Shown one piece after another: positions 38,335-45,375 of a DNA stretch of 64,000 nt (its first letter is position 1; every line of letters begins with the position of its first letter). Source of the stretch: Bacteroides sp. AN502(2024) (lineage in GTDB: Bacteria; Bacteroidota; Bacteroidia; Bacteroidales; Bacteroidaceae); assembly GCF_041227145.1 (NCBI RefSeq), contig NZ_JBGFSP010000003.1, positions 2,976,001 to 3,040,000 of the forward strand. The letters run 5' to 3'. A model generated the notes under the pieces. The model was not told the DNA's origin. It was given only the letters and a program-made list of their open reading frames with translations, and ran no database searches. Position numbers and translations under genes: made by a program.

Positions 38335-38553
38335 ATGGCAAACTTATTATTGTTAGGCTTTTTGCCTAGTGGTTCCGAATGGATTATTATTGCATTGGTT
38401 ATCCTTCTTCTTTTTGGTGGAAAGAAAATACCTGAACTGATGCGCGGATTAGGCAAAGGCGTGAAGAGCTTCAAAGACGGTGTGAATGAAGCAAAAGATG
38501 AAATAAACAAGGCAAAAGAGGATCTGGATAAACCTGCAGATACAGGTAAGTAA
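38335..38553 (+). CDS. tatA: Sec-independent translocase subunit TatA
   Basis: The 72-residue protein has one N-terminal transmembrane helix (about 15-28, [12 protein letters not shown]), the [16 protein letters not shown] hinge and amphipathic helix, and a charged Lys/Glu/Asp tail. This is the classic TatA/E form. TatA oligomers make the passage for folded proteins bearing twin-arginine signals. tatC starts 11 bp downstream, so the two form a minimal TatAC system; no tatB is seen. Confidence 0.95.
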   Translation: MANLLLLGFLPSGSEWIIIALVILLLFGGKKIPELMRGLGKGVKSFKDGVNEAKDEINKAKEDLDKPADTGK

Positions 38554-38564
38554 AGCAAGTACGG

Positions 38565-39389
38565 ATGGCAGAAATGACCTTTTGGGATCATTTGGATGAA
38601 CTGCGTAAGGTACTTTTTCGGGTGATCGGAATTTGGTTTGTATTAGCGGTAGGCTACTTCATTGCTATGCCCTATCTTTTCGATCATGTGATATTGGCAC
38701 CTTGCCACAATGATTTCATATTCTACGATTTATTACGGTATATCGGAAAGACATTTGATTTAACCGATGATTTTTTTACACAACAATTTTATGTGAAGTT
38801 AGTCAATATCAACTTGGCTGCTCCATTTTTTATTCACATGTCGACAGCTTTTTGGATGTCGGTGGTGACAGCTATGCCTTATCTTTTTTTTGAAATATGG
38901 CGTTTTATCAATCCTGCTCTTTATCCGAATGAGAAAAAAGGAATACGTAAAGCGTTGACTATCGGAACAGTAATGTTCTTCCTTGGCGTCCTGTTGGGTT
39001 ATTTTATGGTATATCCATTGACGCTCCGTTTTCTGTCTACTTATCAGTTGAGCTCGGAAGTGGAGAATATCCTGTCGCTCAATTCCTATATCGATAATTT
39101 TATGATGTTGATTCTCTGCATGGGATTGGCTTTCGAACTCCCATTGGTTACATGGTTGCTTTCTTTGCTGGGAGTGGTGAACAAGTCTTTCCTGCGGAAA
39201 TACCGGCGTCATGCGATGGTTGTTATCGTGATAGCAGCTGCTATTATAACTCCGACTGGCGATCCCTTCACATTGAGTGTTGTCGCTATTCCGCTCTATC
39301 TGTTGTACGAGATGAGTATTTTAATGATAAAGGACAAGAAGAAAACAGAAGATGAATCAGGAGATGAAGTTGCCCTATCCGAAGAGTGA
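38565..39389 (+). CDS. tatC: Sec-independent translocase subunit TatC
   Basis: The 274-residue inner-membrane protein has six predicted helices. It shows the family start MTFWDHLDELRKVLFR (twin-arginine receptor region), the FWMSVVTAMPYLFFEIWRFINPALYPNEKK block, and ITPTGDPFTLSVVAIPLYLLYEMSIL near the end. TatC recognises twin-arginine signals and recruits TatA. The 3' end overlaps the start of the helicase gene by 38 bp. Confidence 0.96.
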   Translation: MAEMTFWDHLDELRKVLFRVIGIWFVLAVGYFIAMPYLFDHVILAPCHNDFIFYDLLRYIGKTFDLTDDFFTQQFYVKLVNINLAAPFFIHMSTAFWMSVVTAMPYLFFEIWRFINPALYPNEKKGIRKALTIGTVMFFLGVLLGYFMVYPLTLRFLSTYQLSSEVENILSLNSYIDNFMMLILCMGLAFELPLVTWLLSLLGVVNKSFLRKYRRHAMVVIVIAAAIITPTGDPFTLSVVAIPLYLLYEMSILMIKDKKKTEDESGDEVALSEE

Positions 39390-42300
39390 AGCGATAGAAT
39401 CTTATGAAATTCTTTTAGCTGTTTGCCGGGCAGAAGATGCCTGTCTTGCCATAGGATATAAACAAATGCGCGACTTGCTGGAACGTATTTGTCGCGCGCA
39501 GCTGCAAAACGAAAGTTTACAGATGACCGATCTTTCTGCACGAATTAGTTTCGTGTCGGCTAAGGTGGGGCTTTCTGTTGCAGAGCAGAACCGGCTGCAT
39601 ACCTTCCGGTTAACTTCAAATGCTATCCTGAACCGTCAACAAGAGCCTAACCGGGAACAACTTTTGCGGGATGCGAAAACCCTGGCTTTCTTTATCCGCA
39701 AACTTTCGGAAGAAGATATTCCCTTCGAACTATATCGGTTGCTTCCTCGTGCGGATGCCACCTATTTGCTTGCGCCTCCCGCCCGCGAACGGGTACAGCG
39801 GATGCGTGTCTGTTTCCAGTATGCCGACGAACAATATCTGTATGTGACTCCTTTGGATGAAGTTTCGGATCAACCGTACCTTGTCCGTTATCATGTTCCC
39901 CAAATCAACGAAGAGTTTGCAGAGACGTGTAAGTTGCTATGGCGTCATGCGCAAGTCAATTTATTAGATGTAGCCATCGATGAAGCAGGGATCCTGACTC
40001 CTTCTTTCATCGTACTCGAACCGGATTACTTGCTTGATATCAGTTCCCTTGCCGAGTGTTTCCGCGACTACGGACACCATCCGGGCAACTATTTTCTTTC
40101 CCGTCTTCAGCCAATTGAAAATGCCCGTCCTTTGTTATTGGGAAATATTGCCAATCTTTTTCTGGACGAATGCATTCATGCAAAAGGGGAAGAGATAGAC
40201 TATCGTACCTGTATGCAGAAAGCCTTCCGGCGTTATCCTATTGAACTGGCCGCCTGTTCTGATTTACGAGATAAAGAGAAAGAACGCCAATTCTTTGAAG
40301 ACTGCAAGTTACATTTCGATCATATCCGTGAAACAGTAAATGACACCTTTCATGCAGCCGGCTATGAACTTGACAAAACAGATGCCGTGCTCGAACCGTC
40401 TTATATTTGTGAGGCACTTGGACTTCAGGGGCGTCTTGACTATATGCAGCGAGATATGTCTTCTTTCATCGAAATGAAATCCGGTAAAGCTGATGAATAT
40501 GCTATCCGGGGAAAGATAGAGCCGAAAGAGAATAATAAGGTACAGATGTTGCTTTATCAAGCTGTTTTGCAATATTCGATGGGAATGGATCACCGGAAAG
40601 TGAAAGCCTATTTGTTTTATACCCGCTATCCGCTTCTTTATCCTTCCCGTCCTTCGTGGGCAATGGTGCGTCGGGTGATTGATCTGCGTAATCGAATTGT
40701 AGCCGATGAATATGGCATCCAATTACGGAACAGCCTGGAATATACATCACAAAAACTGGAAGAAATCAATGCTTCCACTTTGAATGAACGAGGATTGAAA
40801 GGACGTTTTTGGGAGAAATACCTGCGGCCTTCTATTGATAATTTTCAATCGAAGCTGAAAGCTCTTTCCACATTGGAAAAGAATTATTTCTATGCAGTGT
40901 ATAACTTCATTACCAAGGAACTTTATACCTCAAAATCCGGTGACGTGGATTATGAAGGACGTACAGGGGCAGCTTCTTTATGGCTCTCTACATTGACAGA
41001 GAAGTGTGAGGCCGGAGAAATCATTTATAATTTGAAAATAAAGGAGAATCATGCTGCTGATGAACATAAAGCCGGACTTACTTTTTCTTTCTTTCAAGCT
41101 TCCCTTCCTAATTTCCGTCAAGGAGATGCTATTATCCTTTATGAACGGAATTGCGACACAGATAATGTTACCAATAAAATGGTTTTCAAAGGTAATATTG
41201 AGTATCTGACGGAAAACGAAATTGGTATTCGTCTGCGTGCTACCCAGCAGAATCCATCCGTACTTCCTGCCGAAAGCCTCTATGCGATAGAACATGATAT
41301 CATGGATACGACATTCCGCTCCATGTACCACGGCTTGTATGCTTATCTTTCTGCTACACAGGAACGCCGGGACTTGTTGTTATCACAACGCCCTCCGAGA
41401 TTTGATGAATCATTGGATTCTCTTATTGCCTGTTCGGAGGATGATTTTACACGAGTCGCCCTGAAAGCCAAAGCCGCACAGGATTATTTCCTTCTTATCG
41501 GGCCTCCGGGAACGGGCAAGACTTCGTGTGCCTTGAAGAAAATGGTAGAAACCTTTCATGCGGACGAGCACGCGCAGATTCTTTTGCTTTCCTATACCAA
41601 TCGGGCTGTTGACGAGATATGTAAGTCGTTGGCTTCCATTGTCCCGGCAGTTGATTTTATTCGGGTGGGAAGTGAATTATCCTGTGATGAAGCCTATCGT
41701 GAGCATCTGATTGAAAATAAGTTATCTTCATGCAACCGCCGTTCAGAGGTTTACGAGCGTATTCGGAATTGCCGGATTATGGTGGGAACCGTAGCGGCTA
41801 TTTCCGGTAAACCGGAACTGTTTTATTTGAAACATTTTGATGTGGCTATCATTGATGAGGCTACTCAAATATTGGAACCGCAGTTGCTGGGTCTTCTCTG
41901 CCTCCGCGGAGAAGACGGGAAAAATGCAATTGATAAGTTTGTGTTGATTGGAGATCATAAGCAACTACCTGCCGTTGTACTGCAAAACACTGAACAGTCG
42001 GCAATCTATGATGAATCATTACTGTCTATCGGGTTGAGTAATTTGAAAGATTCTTTGTTCGAACGTCTTTACCGAAACTGTACGGTAGTATGTTCATCAT
42101 CCGCCATTCAGCGTTCCTATGATATGCTTTGTCGTCAGGGGCGTATGCATCCGGAAGTTGCTTTATTTGCCAATCGTGCTTTTTACGGAGGGCGTCTGAT
42201 TCCTGTCGGGTTACCTCATCAAATGGAGGACTCGGACACGATCTGCCGTTTGGCCTTTTATCCTTCTGTGCCGGAGAAAGCGGGAGCATCTGCCAAAATC

Positions 42301-42720
42301 AACCATTCGGAAGCACGTATCGTTGCAGATTTGGCCGTTCGCATTTATGAACACCATCGGTCGGATTTTGACGAATCCCGTACTTTAGGAATCATTACCC
42401 CTTATCGGAGTCAGATAGCATTGATAAAAAAAGAATTAGAATCAGTAGGTATTCCGGCTCTGAATCGCATTCTGGTCGACACCGTGGAGCGGTTCCAGGG
42501 AAGCGAGCGTGATGTAATAATCTACTCCTTCTGTGTCAACTACCCTTATCAATTGAAATTTCTATCCAACCTGACGGAAGAAGAGGGTGTTTGGATTGAC
42601 CGGAAACTGAATGTTGCCTTGACTCGTGCAAGGATACAGATGTTTATTACAGGAGTTCCCGAACTCCTGAAGCTTAATCCTCTTTACAAAAGTTTATTAA
42701 AATTAATGGAAGTCTCCTGA
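39352..42720 (+). CDS. Dna2-like fusion of PD-(D/E)XK nuclease and SF1 helicase
   Basis: The protein has 1122 residues. Residues about 330-420 hold a Cas4/Dna2-type nuclease core: GRLDYM (Asp363), IEMKSGK (Glu374 and Lys376) and QMLLYQAVLQ (motif QxxxY). The C-terminal half is an SF1B helicase of the DNA2/NAM7 group: GPPGTGKTS (about 715-723), IIDEATQILEP, LIGDHKQLP, GIITPYRSQIA, VDTVERFQGSERDVI and NVALTRAR. A role in DNA end processing, repair or replication is inferred. It overlaps tatC by 38 bp; an ATG at 39364 would shorten the overlap to 26 bp. It may be a housekeeping repair enzyme or part of a defence function, and nothing nearby decides this. Confidence 0.85.
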   Translation: MNQEMKLPYPKSEAIESYEILLAVCRAEDACLAIGYKQMRDLLERICRAQLQNESLQMTDLSARISFVSAKVGLSVAEQNRLHTFRLTSNAILNRQQEPNREQLLRDAKTLAFFIRKLSEEDIPFELYRLLPRADATYLLAPPARERVQRMRVCFQYADEQYLYVTPLDEVSDQPYLVRYHVPQINEEFAETCKLLWRHAQVNLLDVAIDEAGILTPSFIVLEPDYLLDISSLAECFRDYGHHPGNYFLSRLQPIENARPLLLGNIANLFLDECIHAKGEEIDYRTCMQKAFRRYPIELAACSDLRDKEKERQFFEDCKLHFDHIRETVNDTFHAAGYELDKTDAVLEPSYICEALGLQGRLDYMQRDMSSFIEMKSGKADEYAIRGKIEPKENNKVQMLLYQAVLQYSMGMDHRKVKAYLFYTRYPLLYPSRPSWAMVRRVIDLRNRIVADEYGIQLRNSLEYTSQKLEEINASTLNERGLKGRFWEKYLRPSIDNFQSKLKALSTLEKNYFYAVYNFITKELYTSKSGDVDYEGRTGAASLWLSTLTEKCEAGEIIYNLKIKENHAADEHKAGLTFSFFQASLPNFRQGDAIILYERNCDTDNVTNKMVFKGNIEYLTENEIGIRLRATQQNPSVLPAESLYAIEHDIMDTTFRSMYHGLYAYLSATQERRDLLLSQRPPRFDESLDSLIACSEDDFTRVALKAKAAQDYFLLIGPPGTGKTSCALKKMVETFHADEHAQILLLSYTNRAVDEICKSLASIVPAVDFIRVGSELSCDEAYREHLIENKLSSCNRRSEVYERIRNCRIMVGTVAAISGKPELFYLKHFDVAIIDEATQILEPQLLGLLCLRGEDGKNAIDKFVLIGDHKQLPAVVLQNTEQSAIYDESLLSIGLSNLKDSLFERLYRNCTVVCSSSAIQRSYDMLCRQGRMHPEVALFANRAFYGGRLIPVGLPHQMEDSDTICRLAFYPSVPEKAGASAKINHSEARIVADLAVRIYEHHRSDFDESRTLGIITPYRSQIALIKKELESVGIPALNRILVDTVERFQGSERDVIIYSFCVNYPYQLKFLSNLTEEEGVWIDRKLNVALTRARIQMFITGVPELLKLNPLYKSLLKLMEVS

Positions 42721-42815
42721 AAAATTGTATCATTTTTGTAGACGTTAGTTTTTATTCTCTCTTTATGCGATTCATTAACACCTCGATATTGAATAAACGC
42801 CTATATTTGCAACAC

Positions 42816-42882
42816 GTTTTTTTCATAGAGATTTAGATTTAAGGTTAGAAGAATTGTGGAAGTCGTGAGACTTCCCCTTTTT
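42816..42882 (+). ncRNA. Candidate small RNA
   Basis: A -7 box TATATTTG stands at 42802-42809. About 50 nt after its expected start point is a strong terminator (42858-42882). No open frame of note lies between. The -33 element is weak. It could instead be a transcribed leader or remnant whose gene was lost when the neighbouring IS arrived. Confidence 0.25.
42858..42882 (+). terminator. Intrinsic terminator
   Basis: A perfect 7-bp stem, GGAAGTC (42858-42864) with GACTTCC (42869-42875), has a GTGA tetraloop and is followed by CCTTTTTTC. It lies 138 bp after the helicase stop and ends either that transcript or the candidate small RNA. Confidence 0.75.
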
Positions 42883-42985
42883 TCATCTTAACGTTTACTA
42901 TACTTCATTATAGGAATGCAAAAACACAGTTTTTAGTGTTACGATGGATTATTTTGCAGGAGGATGATGTAGGATAAGTAAACCT

Positions 42986-43016
42986 AAAAAGCCTTCTTCG
43001 TGAGAAGAGGCTTTTT
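42986..43016 (+). terminator. Intrinsic terminator
   Basis: AAAAAGCC (42986-42993) pairs with GGCTTTTT (43009-43016), and an inner TCTT/AAGA pairing adds to the stem. A T-rich tract follows. Upstream, 42923-42927 and 42936-42940 form a smaller AACAC/GTGTT hairpin, so a second short transcript may end here. Confidence 0.75.
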
Positions 43017-43056
43017 ATTTTTTTGAATCGGGACATTCATTAAATATTATAAAATG

Positions 43057-43105
43057 AGCCAACTAATTCATACACAAATTATTGCGAATTAGTTGGCTTT
43101 TTAGT
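43057..43105. terminator. Hairpin with T run, left of the IS
   Basis: The 13-bp arms 43057-43069 and 43086-43098 are exact reverse complements, followed by TTTTTAG. It ends about 10 bp before the IS left end and works as an intrinsic terminator for rightward transcription, perhaps shielding the IS. Confidence 0.7.
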
Positions 43106-43171
43106 ATCTTTAGGTATTCCCCCGAAAACAAGGTTTGACGGCCCAAACGGGGGAAATTCCCCAACTAAGAT

Positions 43172-44530
43172 ATGGCTAAGATACAAAAAATTTCAGAAAT
43201 CCACCCAACTTTGGGCTTTACAGAATTTGATATTCTGGAAAAATGCCGCAAGAGTTTTCATGAGAGTGAGCTTGGCAGGCTTCATTCGGTCTTTCCATTT
43301 GATCGTATGGCAAAAGCCGCAGGCCTGTCTGAACAACGTTTGGGCCGCAGGAACATATTCAGTCCTTCCGCAAAGATCGCCCTTATGGTCCTGAAGGCAT
43401 ACACCGGATTCTCCGACAGGAAACTGGTGGAACATCTGAACGGGAACATACACTACCAGATGTTCTGTGGCATCATGATCCCCCCGTCCCTTCCCATAAC
43501 CAACTTCAAGATAGTCAGTGCCATCCGTAATGAGATAGCATCCCGCCTTGACATTGATTCCTTCCAGGAGATCCTGGCTTCACACTGGAAACCTTATCTT
43601 GATAACCTTCACGTCTGCATGACCGATGCCACATGCTATGAGAGCCACATGCGTTTTCCTACGGACATGAAACTCCTTTGGGAAAGCATCGAATGGCTCT
43701 ACAGTCATATATGCCGGCATTGCAGGGATCTGGGCATAAGGCGTCCGCGCAACAAATACAGGAATGTGGCGGAATCCTATCTGTCCTACTGCAAGAAAAG
43801 AAAGAGGAGAGCTTCAAGGACAAGAATGCTTAAGCGCCGTATGATCAAGCTTCTTGAAAAGCTCCTCAGTCAAAGGGATGGGCTCCATAGCGAGTACGGT
43901 GCTTTACTCCGATATACGCAGGATTACCATAAGCGTCTTTCCATCATCAGAAAGGTGCTTGTACAGGAAAAGGAAATGTTTGAAGGGCGAAAAGTCAGTG
44001 ACCGCATCATCAGCATCGACCGTCATTATGTACGTCCCATCGTCAGAGGCAAGGAAACCAAGTCCGTCGAGTTCGGTGCAAAGGTCAATAATATACAGAT
44101 AGACGGCATATCGTTCATCGAACACCTCTCGTTCAAGGCTTTCAATGAGGGGATACGCTTGAAGGACTGTATCCGTATGCAGCAGAAGCTGATGAATGTA
44201 AGGGTAAGATGTGTGGCTGCCGATTCCATATATGCCAATAATGCCAACAGAAAGTTCTGTACTAAATATGGGATATCCACATCCTTTGTGCGCAAGGGAA
44301 GGGCGGGCAAAGATGAGCCTTTGAGGAAGGTGCTTAGAAGCGAACTCTCAAAAGAAAGGGCCACACGGCTTGAAGGAAGCTTCGGCACTCAAAAGCAACA
44401 TTACTCGCTCGCAAGGATAAAGGCAAGGAACAAGAAGACGGAAATCCTGTGGATTTTCTTCGGAATACATACAGCAAATGCCATACTGATGATTGACAAG
44501 ATCAGGAACAGAACGGGGAAAGCTGCATGA
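43172..44530 (+). CDS. DDE transposase of the IS (DUF772 N-terminal domain)
   Basis: The 452-residue protein appears intact. The N-terminal block SAKIALMVLKAYTGFSDRKLVEHLNGN is DUF772-like. The catalytic triad can be placed at Asp152 (MTDATCYE), Asp351 (AADSIYANNANR) and Glu401 (RLEGSFGTQKQHY). A basic, Arg/Lys-rich insert lies at about 190-240. This layout is that of IS1182/IS5-like transposases, which move by cut-and-paste. Codons and base content differ from the AT-rich neighbours, with more C-ending codons, consistent with recent arrival. The exact IS family needs a database match. Confidence 0.9.
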   Translation: MAKIQKISEIHPTLGFTEFDILEKCRKSFHESELGRLHSVFPFDRMAKAAGLSEQRLGRRNIFSPSAKIALMVLKAYTGFSDRKLVEHLNGNIHYQMFCGIMIPPSLPITNFKIVSAIRNEIASRLDIDSFQEILASHWKPYLDNLHVCMTDATCYESHMRFPTDMKLLWESIEWLYSHICRHCRDLGIRRPRNKYRNVAESYLSYCKKRKRRASRTRMLKRRMIKLLEKLLSQRDGLHSEYGALLRYTQDYHKRLSIIRKVLVQEKEMFEGRKVSDRIISIDRHYVRPIVRGKETKSVEFGAKVNNIQIDGISFIEHLSFKAFNEGIRLKDCIRMQQKLMNVRVRCVAADSIYANNANRKFCTKYGISTSFVRKGRAGKDEPLRKVLRSELSKERATRLEGSFGTQKQHYSLARIKARNKKTEILWIFFGIHTANAILMIDKIRNRTGKAA

Positions 44531-44637
44531 TATGAGTTTACTGAAAGAATCAGAAGAGGTCAGAAGACTTCTTCCGGAACTTCATGTCTTGTCAGATAAG
44601 AGTATATGAGAATATACAGAAAAATGACAATAATAAT

Positions 44638-44676
44638 GGCATATGAAGTGATTATACTCTATCATCTTCATATGCC
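44638..44676. terminator. Hairpin near the IS right end
   Basis: The 11-bp arms 44638-44648 and 44666-44676 (GGCATATGAAG and its complement) pair perfectly over a 17-nt loop, inside the IS and after the transposase stop. No T run follows, so it may be a sub-terminal IS structure rather than a terminator. Confidence 0.4.
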
Positions 44677-44718
44677 ATGGTATTTGGGGGGAACATTTAC
44701 TGAATATTCCTAATAATT

Positions 44719-44812
44719 TGTGCCACTGCGGTGGCACAGTTGTGCCATAGTATTGTCACAGTCGTGCCATCGCAATGGCACAGTTGTGACAATACTATGT
44801 CGCCATCATGGC
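44719..44812. repeat. Nested palindromic array of TGTGCCA/TGGCACA motifs
   Basis: Three structures stand in series. 44719-44726 pairs with 44731-44738 (8 bp). 44746-44760 pairs with 44785-44799 (15 bp, perfect) and encloses 44764-44770 paired with 44775-44781. 44802-44806 pairs with 44808-44812. GTGCCA or its complement recurs throughout. The array starts 25 bp right of the IS end and stops 12 nt before the stop codon of the minus-strand DUF6078-type gene. Confidence 0.85.
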
Positions 44813-44824
44813 ATTTAAAGCTTA

Positions 44825-45260
44825 TTACCAATCATAAGTTTCGATATACTCATCGAACTTAGGGAATTGTACAACACCGCAATGCTTCAGGATATTCAGG
44901 ACTTGTTGTTGTTCGGCAGGAGAGAGTAAACGTTCACCTTTACGGGCACGGTAATAGGTTCTGCGGTTGAAAAGGCTCATGAGGTGTGCGACTACATTCT
45001 CCATTTGTTTATGGGGCAGGTTCTCTAAGATGCCAATGAATCCTTTTGCATAGTAGGCTTTGATATTGGAACGATAATAAGGGTAGTCACCTTTTACGGT
45101 AGCTAAACACTTGGGACTAATAATGGTCCAGTGTTCGACTTCTTCCGGCACATGTTGTTCGGCGAGTTGTCTAAGGCATGTGTCGGCTTTTCGGACATTG
45201 TCGGTTAAGGCACATCGAGTACTGATAGGGGACTTCTGAGAAGTCAAATTTTTCTTTCAT
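44825..45260 (-). pseudogene. DUF6078-type protein gene with one-base frameshift
   Basis: From an ATG at 45260 the frame reads MKEKFDFSEVPYQYSMCLNR then QCPKSRHMP and stops. Dropping one A from the AAAA run (TTTT at 45188-45191 on the plus strand) restores QCPKADTCLRQLAEQHVPEEV and continues without a break to the TAA at 44825. The corrected product would have 144 residues with a Cys-rich N-terminus (C..QCP...C) and a conserved C-terminal YYRARKGERLL ... FDEYIETYDW. The family is a conserved small protein of unknown role in Bacteroides. The indel may be a true mutation, slippage-based phase variation, ribosomal slippage on the A run, or an assembly error. Confidence 0.7.
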
Positions 45261-45316
45261 GCTCATGAGTTATTGTTTGGGAGTAAAGATAGTGAAAAAG
45301 TAATCAATAGGAGATA

Positions 45317-45358
45317 AAAACAGTCTGAAAAATATCTTCTTGTTTTTCAGGCTGTTTT
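45317..45358 (-). terminator. Terminator of the GH92-sigma-FecR-GH92 operon
   Basis: AAAACAGTCTGAAAAA (45317-45332) pairs with 45343-45358 at 15 of 16 positions, and the outer A/T pairs make T runs on both strands. It lies 17 bp beyond the GH92 stop codon and can end transcription from either side. Confidence 0.75.
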
Positions 45359-45375
45359 ATCAGCATAAATAGGTC

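Larger units (their letters stand above)
43115..44694 (+). mobile_element. IS4/IS5-superfamily insertion sequence, about 1.58 kb
   Basis: One transposase gene fills the element. Imperfect terminal inverted repeats are visible: TATTCCCCCGAAAAC at 43115-43129, against the complement of 44680-44694, which reads TGTTCCCCCCAAATAC-like. The match is about 12 of 15 with a one-base shift, so the ends may be off by a few bases. No clear target duplication was found. The IS sits between housekeeping genes and a GH92/sigma operon, 25 bp left of a palindromic repeat array. Confidence 0.75.
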
